A model generated the notes under the pieces. It was not told the DNA's origin and searched no databases. It worked only from the letters and a program-made list of their open reading frames with translations. 64,000 nt of DNA from Scilla litardierei (lineage: Eukaryota; Streptophyta; Magnoliopsida; Asparagales; Asparagaceae): NCBI GenBank assembly GCA_030789695.1, contig CM061139.1, positions 1,317,878-1,381,877 of the forward strand, given 5' to 3'. Position 1 is the stretch's first letter. Each line of letters begins with the position of its first letter. Both the position numbers and the translations under genes were made by a program. This document shows, piece after piece, positions 37,641 through 48,829 of this stretch.

Positions 37641-37960
37641 TCGTAAACCTAGGGTTTGCCCAGCCGTCGGATGTGCCTATTTAACCCCCCAATCATTTTT
37701 CTTTCTTCTTTCATTTCTCCTGAGCCTCCTTCTTCCCCAAATCATCATCCATCTTCCCCTAGCCTTCCTCCTTCCTCAAGAGCCCCTCTCCCTCTCCATT
37801 TTGGCCGGCCATCACCTCTAGGCCGCCGGAAAACCCCCAAAACCCACAAAATCCCATTTTCTCCAGATTCCTCCATCCATTTCAGATCTGAGCCCTAGTT
37901 TCCCGGATCGTTCTTCCGTTGCCGTGCTTGCTCGGTATCGTTCTTCCGCTCCAATACGGT
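37641..37960 (+). promoter_or_regulatory. Promoter-like block of the E LTR
   Basis: A TATA-like CTATTTAACC (about 37678) is followed by about 240 bp of C/T-rich sequence resembling a plant 5' UTR. This is probably where element transcription starts. The 80-residue frame at 37656-37898 is Pro/Ser-rich and not convincing as a protein. The equivalent in the other LTR is at 54220-54540. Confidence 0.55.
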
Positions 37961-38543
37961 AGTGAATCAACCCTTAAATATTCTCATGACCCGTTTTGGT
38001 GATTTTTGTTAAACCCTAATAAAACTAGGTTGGATGTTGTTCTAATGTTGTTTTGCCATAGCAGCGATCTCCTCCCCGTAGTTAACATTTTGTGAAGTGC
38101 CTTCGTGATCGTCATCGTCGGTATTAGGCAAGTGAAACTTGCCACTTAGGGTTTTGGGCCATGTCTTAGGCCATTTGCTTGTTGTAGACGTAAATGAGAC
38201 TAGGCGACGAAATGATACTCGCCTAGGCGCAATTTCAGGATCTAGCTTGACAACGAAGCTAGATCCGTCATTTATCATGTTACATAACTATCATGTCATG
38301 TTTCATTTCCATTAACGGTACGCGAATTAATTGTCATGTCATTGCATTCTTTAAATGTTCCCGTGATTGTGTAGCTCCGCTACACCTAGTGAATTGATTG
38401 AGGCTAGGCACCTGCTTTTGGCGGGCACAACCCGACGCCAAAGTGTGAACCTAAAAACAAGCTCTTGTGCGGGGCAACCCTGGCTCATTTACTGAGCATC
38501 GTGTGCAGGGACCCTGGCTTGTTTACATGTGGAAGGGGTAAGG

Positions 38544-38680
38544 GTTAAGCGTCCATTCAACTGGGAGTCTGCCCGATCAGCAACTTCAGTTGTAAGGCGT
38601 AAACTCTGAAATTGGGGTAGTGTTAAGCGGCCACTCAGTGTGAATGTCCAACAGTTCAGCTGTAAGGCGTAAACATCTAC
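38544..38680 (+). repeat. 78-bp tandem duplication in the E LTR
   Basis: GTTAAGCG..CCA starts at 38544 and again at 38622, each copy ending in GTAAGGCGTAAAC. It is also present in the second LTR near 55110. Confidence 0.8.
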
Positions 38681-38878
38681 AAATAACTTGAAACATGACT
38701 AGTGAAAAGATTGAGATTGTTAGTAGCTTGGCTACTCTTGACATTCCATGATGGTTGTTCTCTTGTACTTATTGTTACACCATGCCTTACTTGTGCACTC
38801 ATACCTTAACTGCCATGTCATGCATACTTTTAGAACTGCTAGGTTGTTTTCCTTTCGTTTTGTCACGTCCCGCTTCCC

Positions 38879-38959
38879 AAAAGATTTGAGAAGCGAGGCA
38901 TGGCCAGCCCGCATGGACTCGAACCGTTGAGGCTCGGGGTCCAATAAGCGTCTAGGCAA
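38879..38959 (-). promoter_or_regulatory. Possible type-2 Pol III promoter in the F LTR
   Basis: On the minus strand: A-box-like TTGCCTAGACG (38949-38959; consensus TRGYNNARNNG, one mismatch), then 23 bases, then a perfect B box GGTTCGAGTCC (38915-38925), then a TTTT stop at 38879-38882. The copy in the 5' LTR at 44801-44881 keeps all three parts, with A box TTGCATAGACG. I do not see a full cloverleaf, so it is not called as a tRNA gene. Confidence 0.5.
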
Positions 38960-39620
38960 GTTATGATGCGGAGGTGAAGGTCCGATCGAACAATTTAGCA
39001 TGAAACAACAGATATAGCAGCAAAAGATACTATTCAAACGCAGAAGGTAACCAACCAAGAGTTTAACATAAAAGCTAAAACTGTACGTACCGGAGGCAAC
39101 TAAAGAAGAAAAGTCTGCTGGGGTCCACAGGTTGTGGCAGCTCGGTCAAGTCTGAGACATGTGCAAAACACATGTCAGCAACGAACTAATGAGACCATAA
39201 GTTAATGCAGTTATACAATTCTAGCAGTTCTAAATGGAATTTAAAAGACAACTACACAGGCAGTTCTAGAAAGCAGGAAACAAGTAATGGTTATTCTAAT
39301 CGATCTGCTAGGGGTGTCCATCTAGTCAGATCGTCTAAGGGTTGTTCATGTAGTTCTGTCAATCTGCCAGGGGTGTCCATCTGGTCAGATTGTCCAAGTC
39401 TAGAAAAAGGTCAAACGACCGGAATGCATCCCTACGAAGCAAACAGGAGTGCACCAACTGCGATACAAAGATAAAGCCTAAGGACTCAAGCTGCGTAAGC
39501 GGAGGGGAGCTACCCCCCAGGCCCAGCTAGACTCGTTTGTCCTACCCCACCCGCGAGTCGTTTGTGTTATGGACACGAGCCAACAAACGCTCCATCTAGA
39601 CACGAGATAAGACAAGGATC

Positions 39621-39830
39621 ACGAATGATACGACGTATCATAACGGAGCGCACCAGTCACGGGTGAGCCAAAGCTGGGGAGCACCAGTTCTCAATGGTCA
39701 CCCCCGTCGTCGATCCGAAACAAATCATTAATCATGAATGATACTACATATCATACCAGAGTGCACCAGTCACGGGTGAGCCAAAGCTGGGGAGCACCAG
39801 TTCTCAATGGTCACCCCCGTCATCGATTAA
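39621..39830. repeat. 113-bp tandem duplication in the F LTR
   Basis: ACGAATGATAC at 39621 and ATGAATGATAC at 39734 start two copies that share the GTGCACCAGTCACGGGTGAG segment. It is also present in the other LTR at about 45543-45752. Confidence 0.88.
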
Positions 39831-42800
39831 CTATCCGTAAGCGAGCCGTCTCTGGGCTAGCCAGCAGACGCTCCACAAGAGTAGTGCCAACCTCCGTATA
39901 GGAGAGGCCCACGCCTGTGATCTTCTACAAAGATCCACACAATTATAATGTCTGGCTTATTACTTAGCATGTGAGGTTCAAGTTGCATCTTAAAAGTGGG
40001 TTCGAGCAGAAAGTAACATGTGATCATTTTCAAGTATTTTGTGGAAGTAAATCTAGCAGTTCTAACATCAATTCTAGAAAAGTATAAAAGCAGTAACTAA
40101 AGTCTCATTCCTTGCCTGAAAGATTCCGGCAAGGATGTAGTCCAGCAGGGTCTGGGTCAACCAACGATCTACGGAACCTCAACACGACGCGAGAGCTACT
40201 CTGACATCGGGTAGCGACGTCAGGGGTTGGATTCCGGCGGTGTGAACGGTACGGAACGACTGACTTTCTCTGCCATTAAAATACACGCACGAATAAGTTT
40301 GTGATGGCGGCTAGAATTTTTAGACTAATCCTAACACGTCTAATGATCCAATTTAATAAGTCTTCTATCCTAATATGGGAGACACATTAATAATAATGAA
40401 CGTAAAAATTACTAACACATTATTTACGTTAAGTTGTTAATACTAAAATATATAACGTTACTATCATAGCAAGCTATGATATCATAAGCTAGAAATCACG
40501 TACATAGGTTAACAACCCTACGAATGAGCATGTTAACATCTATTCTAATGTTATTAACATGCAAAACAACATTTCTATTAAGCTACAACCTAGTTAACTA
40601 AGATGGACTTACTGATCATACATACACATTTAGTTCTCCTCATTATAACTTATAAGATGAATCTGTGACCAATTTACATTTCATGTTATAATAAACTTAC
40701 TGCTAATATTATTGATAGGCCTACCAGTTAATATCTAATGTTTCTAATCAAATAATAATAAGATTACAAAAATATTTAGTTCTAACTCACAGTTTGAAGA
40801 GCCTCTCTCGTGCTTGCAGGTAGATGACGGGGCGAGGGAGATGGGAGGAGGTTGGGCATCGTCGTGGGTGAGCGGGGAGGCCGGAGAGGCTGACTGCTTC
40901 GGAAACAGCCGCTGGCGACTGCTGCATGCAAATTCCAACTGCAAGGGAAGAGGATATCGACATGGCAAGGGAAATGGGTGAAGTTTTGTGGAGGAAGTGG
41001 AGGGCTTGCGAAGGGGAAAACAGTAGTTTACATGCGGCTAAGAGGGAGGTAGCCAAGGGAGAGGTTGAGGGTGGCCGGCGGCAGGGTTCAGGTGACCGAC
41101 GTCAAGGAGACAGGGTGGCCGGATCGTTACGGGGTTTGAAGGGCAGTCACAGGCAGTCGACAGTTTCTTTTTGGGGGAAAAGAGGCTGTGGCTTGCGGCC
41201 TGGGGTGGAGGCGCCTGAGGGGATGCGCCGGCGACAATGGCGCAAGGGAGGAGCAGGCCGCAACTCAGGGGGTTGGCGCCTGCCGTTGTTGTGCGGGGAG
41301 ATGGGGATGCGCGGCATTGAGAAGAGGGTGCCGACGGTGTTGTGGGGTTTGAAGGGGTGAGTGACGTCGGTGGTTGACCGGAGGAGAAGCCGGAGCGATG
41401 AGGTGGTCGGATGTGAGGTGCGGCCAGATATGGGATTGGTGATGGCGGCGGCCTGGGGATTTTCTTGGGCTGGGTTGCGTAATTGTTTCTGGGTGAAGGG
41501 TTTGTTGCTAAATAGATATGAGAAGGGGTATAGTTAAGGGAAAGTGGGAGAGAGAATGTGAGAGGGAGGGTGTGCACTTAGGGTGATATAGGATGGTGAA
41601 TAGCTAGGGAAGAATCACCATGAGATGTAGATCCTATGGCTAAGATTAAATCAGATTTTTAATTAAGTTTAAATAGAGATAAGCTAGGCTAATTACAATA
41701 TGAGGGAGATTAGTGTGAATAGCAAACCAAACGGTGTCCGAAAAATATAATAAAAATATCAGGACGACCGTGTCGACGTGAGGAAGAAGGCGGAGGAGAC
41801 GGATCACAATTTCGATAACGAGAAGCGAAACTAAAAATAAAAAGGCCTCACGACAAAAGTGAAATTCGCGACGTCTCAACAAATAAGATCAAATTGTGGG
41901 AGAACGACCAGTGAAATGACGTTCCCAATTAACACCACAATTTTAATACTCTCAGAGAGGGTCACAACGTCATATCACACTATAGGGTTTGGATACAGAC
42001 AAAGTCTAAAATAAATACGTGCACGGACAAGTCTACGTGCACGTAATGCGTATAAAGGATACAGGGTCCAAAGGCGACCGAAATTCCAAGTTGGACACAT
42101 GTCGGGGTTGGCCTGCTAAGGATGCAACCAAGGTACTACGGCCCTATCGACTCAACGACACGACTCACATACCAAGCACAAAACCAATCAGGTACTCGAA
42201 ATTGCTATACGCACAGCCGTATGACAAATAGCGAGTACCGGCCGTTACATCCTACCCACCTTAGAGTAAAGTTCGTCCTTGGACTTTTCTTAATTTCAGG
42301 CATGGCTAGACTTCTCTAGTTAACTATAGTAACTACCCCGATCATTCCTAGCACAGTACTTCAACCAACATATAATCTAATACATCTATCTATATACATG
42401 CTCAGTAATAATATACATCAATTATCATTATATCTTGTACTTATAGTTAGGTTAATATTATTCACGCATACATTTCTAACTTATGGAAGTGCCTCCGCAC
42501 ATCCATACCTACGCACAATCATATTCCAACATTCAATGATCACCCCCATCATATACAACCATTGTATTATACATATAGTACACATATACTAACCAGGGTA
42601 TTTAAATTCATCACGAATTTAAAACCGAAAATACATATACCTACTCAATATAACCTACAAAAGATATATCCCCTAGTATACATTCAACACATCAATCATA
42701 ACAATAATACTTAGCTATATTATAACTATTCGCCACAACACCAAATGTCAAACAATTTCTTATTACAAGCAATATATAATCACACTATCATGTTAATCTA

Positions 42801-42920
42801 TTCCTACAAACACAATGCATCCAGCCTAATAACTATGCATATAGCACACTTCACTCCTAGTTTAACTAACACATACTCATTCAAACATGTAAACCCTTCA
42901 TTCATAACTATAGAATAAAC

Positions 42921-42923
<3 letters not shown>

Positions 42924-43002
<79 letters not shown>
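42924..43002. repeat. (TA)n microsatellite in F
   Basis: About 79 bp of uninterrupted TA dinucleotides. Confidence 0.95.
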
Positions 43003-43004
<2 letters not shown>

Positions 43005-44762
43005 TGTGGCTACGCACGTCCAAGCGCGTAGCGTAACCCAGCACAAACACCTATATAACTACATTCACCATATCCTATCATGCACGGATATATATAACAC
43101 CATACTCACATCCGCAAACCACAACCACGTTATAAAATACTTACTGAGCATACTCACTCGCTCTCGAGTGAGACTCCAAGATACATACCAAACAATATAC
43201 AATCTATGTACTTATACACACACTCCTATATATCTATATGACACGACTCATCATATGTAGCCTTAGTAAATAGCTAGACATCACTATACAATCATTCACA
43301 CATCAGAACATGTAATTCATACTTATCCCATATATACGTATATACAATCATGCAACACATTCTTATCCTAGTATCTATAAGCATGTCCACTCATATTCGA
43401 GGGAACACTAAGACTTAAATGTATTCACAGGCATTATATATTCACACCTATTATCTTACATAAGTATCTATACTTATTCATGTACTATATACACATTATC
43501 ATTACATTCATCGCAATACACATATTCCATTATTCATCCATAAGTTCACATATACCTAAGTAATAATACTAAGCATGCCTGACAATGATATATATTCACA
43601 CGAGCCGGGTAATCCTCTTCATGGATCTACGGGGAAGGCAGAACAAACACAAGGCTCTAATGTGCAGACACTTCCAATATTTGACATCTATGGTGGTTAA
43701 ACAACCTCCAACTAACCAGCCCTAATTGGCTGGTCCCAATCATTTTAAACACCAATAAAATTTCCAACTCAAAAGACCGATCATGAGAACCTATTATAAT
43801 GATCCTGTTGTTCTCTGCTTCAATTGGTTCTTGGCTCAGCTGCCTCTAGGAATCTCTAAAGTGAAACTACCAACCAATTCTAGATTTTCGGGCGTCAAAC
43901 TTACTTACAATTTCCTTTTCAATCCAAACAACCAAGGCAATTTACTAACTCTTTTCCCATATTTCCTGATCATTGAGCACTCGTAAAACCAAACATGCTC
44001 ACTTGACTTGATCTAAAATTTTCATTGACACTTAAACTGCTAGTCACTGTTGACTATAATCCATCCACATGATCTGGAGAAGTCATCGCCTTTCACCATT
44101 TTGTAAACTGTTACTGGAATCCAGTGATCAGTCCGCGCTCGACGCGTATTCGAACGGTCGACTTTGAAACTCCCATGACATTCCTAAGATCCTTAATTCC
44201 TTTAAATCACTGTGTCCAAAACAGATCATGTTGTCGATCTCATACAATCCATCATAAGATCAATCTCGTCATCACATTATCACTCTGAATCTCTTCTGTT
44301 CATCTCTAATGATCATAGTATTTACTTTAACCACGTTACCTTAAACTCGGGTTATACTGTTGCTACTTGGCTTGTATATATATATATATGCTCATAATAT
44401 CCGATGCATAACATTTCACTTGATCGATGTAGGTCTACACATTTAGTCGTTAAGACAAGACTTATAATCACCACACTTCTATCACGAGCATCATACTAAG
44501 AGTCGATCTCATTCCCTCGATTCAATGTTCTCACTTCCAAGGTTCCTTGTCAAATCGAGAATCCAACCTTATAACTATCCAATGCGTTAGAAATACATCA
44601 CTTTAAACTACATCTTATTCCTGTATTCTCACTCAAATCCAAACTAGAGGGGGCCAAGGAACTAGTCTAAACCTAACTAGCTTATGTTAGACTCAATTAT
44701 TGTTGGTCGTTTGAATAGTTACTGTAGCACTATTGTTTCGATAAATCATTCGATCAAGACCT

Positions 44763-44775
44763 GCATGGGCCACCA
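44763..44775 (-). promoter_or_regulatory. tRNA-Ile primer-binding site of F
   Basis: The minus strand reads TGGTGGCCCATGC, complementary to the 3' end (GCATGGGCCACCA) of plant tRNA-Ile(AAU) as I recall it. It starts seven bases from the LTR edge. The tRNA identity comes from memory and should be confirmed. Confidence 0.7.
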
Positions 44776-44782
44776 CAAAAAC

Positions 44783-47700
44783 TGTCATGCCCCGCGTCCC
44801 AAAAGATTTGAGAAGCGAGGCATGGCCAGCCCGCATGGACTCGAACCGTTGAGGCTCGGGGTCCAATAAGCGTCTATGCAAGTTATGATGCGGAGGTGAA
44901 GGTCCGATCGAACAATTTAGCATGAAACAATAGATATAGCAGCAAAAGATACTATTCAAACGCAGAAGGTAACCAACAAAGAGTTTAACATAAAAGCTAA
45001 AACTGTACGTACCGGAGGCAACTAAAGAAGAAAAGTCTGCTGGGGTCCACAGGTTGTGGCAGCTCGGTCAAGTCTGAGACATGTGCAAAACACATGTCAG
45101 CAACGAACTAATGAGACCATAAGTTAATGCAGTTATACAATTCTAGCAGTTCTAAATGGAATTTAAAAGACAACTACACAGGCAGTTCTAGAAAGCAGGA
45201 AACAAGTAATGGTTATTCTAATCGATCTGCTAGGGGTGTCCATCTAGTCAGATCGTCTAAGGGTTGTTCATGTAGTTCTGTCAATCTGCCAGGGGTGTCC
45301 ATCTGGTCAGATTGTCCAAGTCTAGAAAAAGGTCAAACGACCGGAATGCATCCCTACGAAGCAAACAGGAGTGCACCAACTGCGATACAAAGATAAAGCC
45401 TAAGGACTCAAGCTGCGTAAGCGGAGGGGAGCTACCCCCCAGGCCCAGCTAGACTCTTTTGTCCTACCCCACCCGCGAGTCGTTTGTGTTATGGACACGA
45501 GCCAACAAACGCTCCATCTAGACACGAGATAAGACAAGGATCACGAATGATACGACGTATCATACCGGAGTGCACCAGTCACGGGTGAGCCAAAGCTGGG
45601 GAGCACCAGTTCTCAATGGTCACCCCCGTCGTCGATCCGAAACAAATCATTAATCATGAATGATACTACATATCATACCGGAGTGCACCAGTCACGGGTG
45701 AGCCAAAGCTGGGGAGCACCAGTTCTCAATGGTCACCCCCGTCATCGATTAACTATCCGTAAGCGAGCCGTCTCTGGGCTAGCCAGCAGACGCTCCACAA
45801 GAGTAGTGCCAACCTCCGTATAGGAGAGGCCCACGCCTGTGATCTTCTACAAAGATCCACACAATTATAATGTCTGGCTTATTACTTAGCATGTGAGGTT
45901 CAAGTTGCATCTTAAAAGTGGGTTCGAGCAGAAAGTAACATGCGATCATTTTCAAGTATTTTGCGGAAGTAAATCTAGCAGTTATAACATCAATTCTAGA
46001 AAAGTATAAAAGCAGTAACTAAAGTCTCATTCCTTGCCTGAAAGATTCCGGCAAGGATGTAGTCCAGCAGGGTCTGGGTCAACCAACGATCTACGGAACC
46101 TCAACACGACGCGAGAGCTACTCTGACATCGGGTAGCGACGTCAGGGGTTGGATTCCGGCGGTGTGAACGGTACGGAACGACCGACTTTCTCTGCCATTA
46201 AAATACACGCACGAATAAGTTTGCGATGGCGGCTAGAATTTTTAGACTAATCCTAACACGTCTAATGATCCAATTTAATAAGTCTTCTATCCTAATATGG
46301 GAGACACATTAATAATAATGAACGTAAAAATTACTAACACATTAATTACGTTAAGTTGTTAATACTAAAATATATAACGTTACTATCATAGCAAGCTATG
46401 ATATCATAAGCTAGAAATCACGTACATAAGTTAACAACCCTACGAATGAGCATGTTAACATCTATTCTAATGTTATTAACATGCAAAACAACATTTCTAT
46501 TAAGCTACAACCTAGTTAACTAAGATGGACTTACTGATCATACATACACATTTAGTTCTCCTCATTATAAGTTATAAGATGAATCTGTGACCAATTTACA
46601 TTTCATGTTATAATAAACTTACTGCTAATATTATTGATAGGCCTACCAGTTAATATCTAATGTTTCTAATCAAATAATAATAAGATTACAAAAATATTTA
46701 GTTCTAACTCACAGTTTGAAGAACCTCTCTCGTGCTTGCAGGTAGATGACGGGGCGAGGGAGATGGGAGGAGGCTGGGCATCGTCGTGGGTGAGCGGGGA
46801 GGCCGGAGAGGCTGACTGCTTCGGAAACAGCCGCTGGCGACTGCTGCATGCAAATTCCAACTGCAAGGGAAGAGGATATCGACATGGCAAGGGAAATGGG
46901 TGAAGTTTTGTAGAGGAAGTGGAGGGCTTGCGAAGGGGAAAACAGTAGTTTACATGCGGCTAAGAGGGAGGTAGCCAAGGGAGAGGTTGAGGGTGGCCGG
47001 CGGAAGGGTTCAGGTGGCCGACGTCAAGGAGACAGGGTGGCCGGATCGTTACGGGGTTTGAAGGGCAGTCACAGGCAGTCGACAGTTTCTTTTTGGGGGA
47101 AAAGAGGCTGTGGCTTGCGGCCTGGGGTGGAGGCGCCTGAGGGGATGCGCCGGCGGCAATGGCGCAAGGGAGGAGCAGGCCGCAACTCAGGGGGTTGGCG
47201 CCTGCCGTTGTTGTGCGGGGAGATGGGGATGCGCGGCATTGAGAAGAGGGTGCCGACGGTGTTGTGGGGTTTGAAGGGGTGAGTGACGTCGGTGGTTGAC
47301 CGGAGGAGAAGCCGGAGCGATGAGGTGGTCGGATGTGAGGTGCGGCCAGATATGGGATTGGTGATGGCGGCGGCCTGGGGATTTTCTTGGGCTGGGTTGC
47401 GTAATTGTTTCTGGGTGAAGGGTTTGTTGCTAAATAGATATGAGAAGGGGTATAGTTAAGGGAAAGTGGGAGAGAGAATGTGAGAGGGAGGGTGTGCACT
47501 TAGGGTGATATAGGATGGTGAATAGCTAGGGAAGAATCACCATGAGATGTAGATCCTATGGCTAAGATTAAATCAGATTTTTAATTAAGTTTAAATAGAG
47601 ATAAGCTAGGCTAATTACAATATGAGGGAGATTAGTGTGAATAGCAAACCAAACGGTGTCCGAAAAATATAATAAAAATATCAGGACGACCGTGTCGACG

Positions 47701-48168
47701 TGAGGAAGAAGGCGGAGGAGACGGATCACAATTTCGATAACGAGAAGCGAAACTAAAAAAAAGGCCTCACGACAAAAGTGAAATTCGCGACGTCTCATCA
47801 AATAAGATCAAATTGTGGGAGAACGACCAGTGAAATGACGTTCCCAATTAACACCACAATTTTAATACTCTCAGAGAGGGTCACAATGGCATATTACACT
47901 ATAGGGTTTGGATACAGACAAAGTCTAAAATAAATACGTGCACAGACAAGTCTACGTGCACGTAATGCGTATAAAGGATACAGGGTCCAAAGGCGACCGA
48001 AATTCCAAGTTGGACACATGTCGGGGTTGGCCTGCTAAGGATGCAACCAAGGTACTACGGCCCTATCGACTCAACGACACGACTCACATACCAAGCACAA
48101 AACCAATCAGGTACTCGAAATTGCTATACGCACAGCCGTATGACAAATAGCAAGTACCGGCCGTTACA
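44783..48168 (-). repeat. 5' LTR of element F
   Basis: 3386 bp, nearly identical to 38861-42249. The same CT-rich stretch, tandem duplication (45543-45752) and Pol III-like unit (44801-44881) are present. Confidence 0.93.
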
Positions 48169-48173
48169 CGTTT

Positions 48174-48683
48174 CCTTGCTCAAGTCTTTTTAGACTTGCT
48201 GACATGTGCCCCTCTCTCTTTTGGGTGACACATGTTAGATCCTGAGCCAGAGTTCATTGTTGAGGACGAGGTGTTTGCTGACGCCGAGCCCGAGCCTGTG
48301 TTTGATAAGGACCTCGTGGACACGGGCGATCAGTCGTAGAGACTGTTTATGTTGTTGTTTAGACTGCTTTTGTTGTCGGTGCGTAGCACCAATACTTTGT
48401 TATGTTGTCGTTTTGTTGGCCATGTTTTGGGCCTTTAGACTCTTTCCTTTAGCCTGGTGGCTTTTCTGTGATGTTGAATATTATTGTGGACAATTTCTGA
48501 GATTGGATCATTTTTATTTCAGTCTCTATTTCCTTGTTATTATTGTTGTTGTTCCATTTGCAGTTACAGGGACCTGCTTATGATTTTAAATTGACGCTTA
48601 TCAGGCGTGAGGCTTCACAGCTCCACGTCTGTGCGGACCTTCTCACGTCTCGCCTCCATTGCTTTGGGAAGCGGGGCGTGACA
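48174..48683 (+). repeat. 5' LTR of E, remaining part
   Basis: Resumes after F and matches 55425-55934. Ends GCGGGGCGTGACA. The open frame at 48257-48583, repeated at 55508-55834, is LTR sequence and not a gene. Confidence 0.93.
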
Positions 48684-48691
48684 GGTTTTGT

Positions 48692-48704
48692 TGGTGGCCC
48701 ATGC
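48692..48704 (+). promoter_or_regulatory. tRNA-Ile primer-binding site of E
   Basis: TGGTGGCCCATGC, identical to the F site, eight bases inside the LTR. Most Tekay elements that I know use initiator tRNA-Met, so this is unusual. Confidence 0.7.
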
Positions 48705-48829
48705 AGGTCCACTTTCTGTAACTGTGAATTATCGGATCGACGATAATAATATTAGATTGTCCAACAACTAAAGTTCGACATCCGAGTCCTAAGCTATGAG
48801 TCTAATTGTTTCGTTTTCTGCGTCATTAG

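Larger units (their letters stand above)
36949..38860 (+). repeat. 5' LTR of E, first part (to element F)
   Basis: Matches 53513-55420. It contains the GTCGGT array, a promoter-like block and a 78-bp tandem duplication. F interrupts it, with CGTTT duplicated at 38856-38860 and 48169-48173. Confidence 0.93.
38861..42249 (-). repeat. 3' LTR of element F
   Basis: 3389 bp. It contains a Pol III promoter-like unit near its left edge, a 113-bp tandem duplication (39621-39830), short repeats near 39300-39400 and a CT-rich leader-like stretch (minus strand, about 40800-41580). The Pro/Ser-rich frame at 41038-41577 also occurs in the other LTR (46960-47499), but it lacks any domain. Confidence 0.93.
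42250..44782 (-). other. Non-coding interior of F
   Basis: 2.5 kb, AT-rich, without any retroviral motif on either strand. It contains a (TA)n run at 42924-43002 and a palindromic CTCACTCGCTCTCGAGTGAG near 43155. The short frames that exist have no recognisable homology. Confidence 0.8.
38861..48168 (-). mobile_element. Element F: non-coding LTR element with 3.39-kb LTRs
   Basis: LTRs at 38861-42249 and 44783-48168 run from TGTCAYGYCCCGC to GGCCGTTACA. The target duplication is CGTTT. Primer-binding site position gives minus orientation. The interior is only 2.5 kb and has no gag or pol. Its LTR termini (TGTAACG... and ...CATGACA on the minus strand) and its tRNA-Ile primer site match E, so a Tekay-like element is the likely helper. 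LTR similarity is very high by eye, so this is among the younger insertions. The long repeated segments are this LTR pair, not a segmental duplication. Confidence 0.92.

Noticed and set aside
38915..38925. tRNA gene suggested by the B box
   Set aside because: I could not fold a full cloverleaf with anticodon; kept only as a Pol III promoter-like unit.
41038..41577. 179-residue Pro/Ser-rich open frame, repeated at 46960-47499
   Set aside because: It lies within the LTR of F in C-rich sequence, has no domain, and is duplicated only because LTRs are.
38861..48168. Apparent 3.4-kb segmental duplication (38.9-42.2 kb versus 44.8-48.2 kb)
   Set aside because: The copies have LTR ends, a primer site between them and a CGTTT target duplication outside, so they are the LTR pair of element F.
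48257..48583. 108-residue Cys-rich open frame, repeated at 55508-55834
   Set aside because: Part of the E LTR in both places; no domain.
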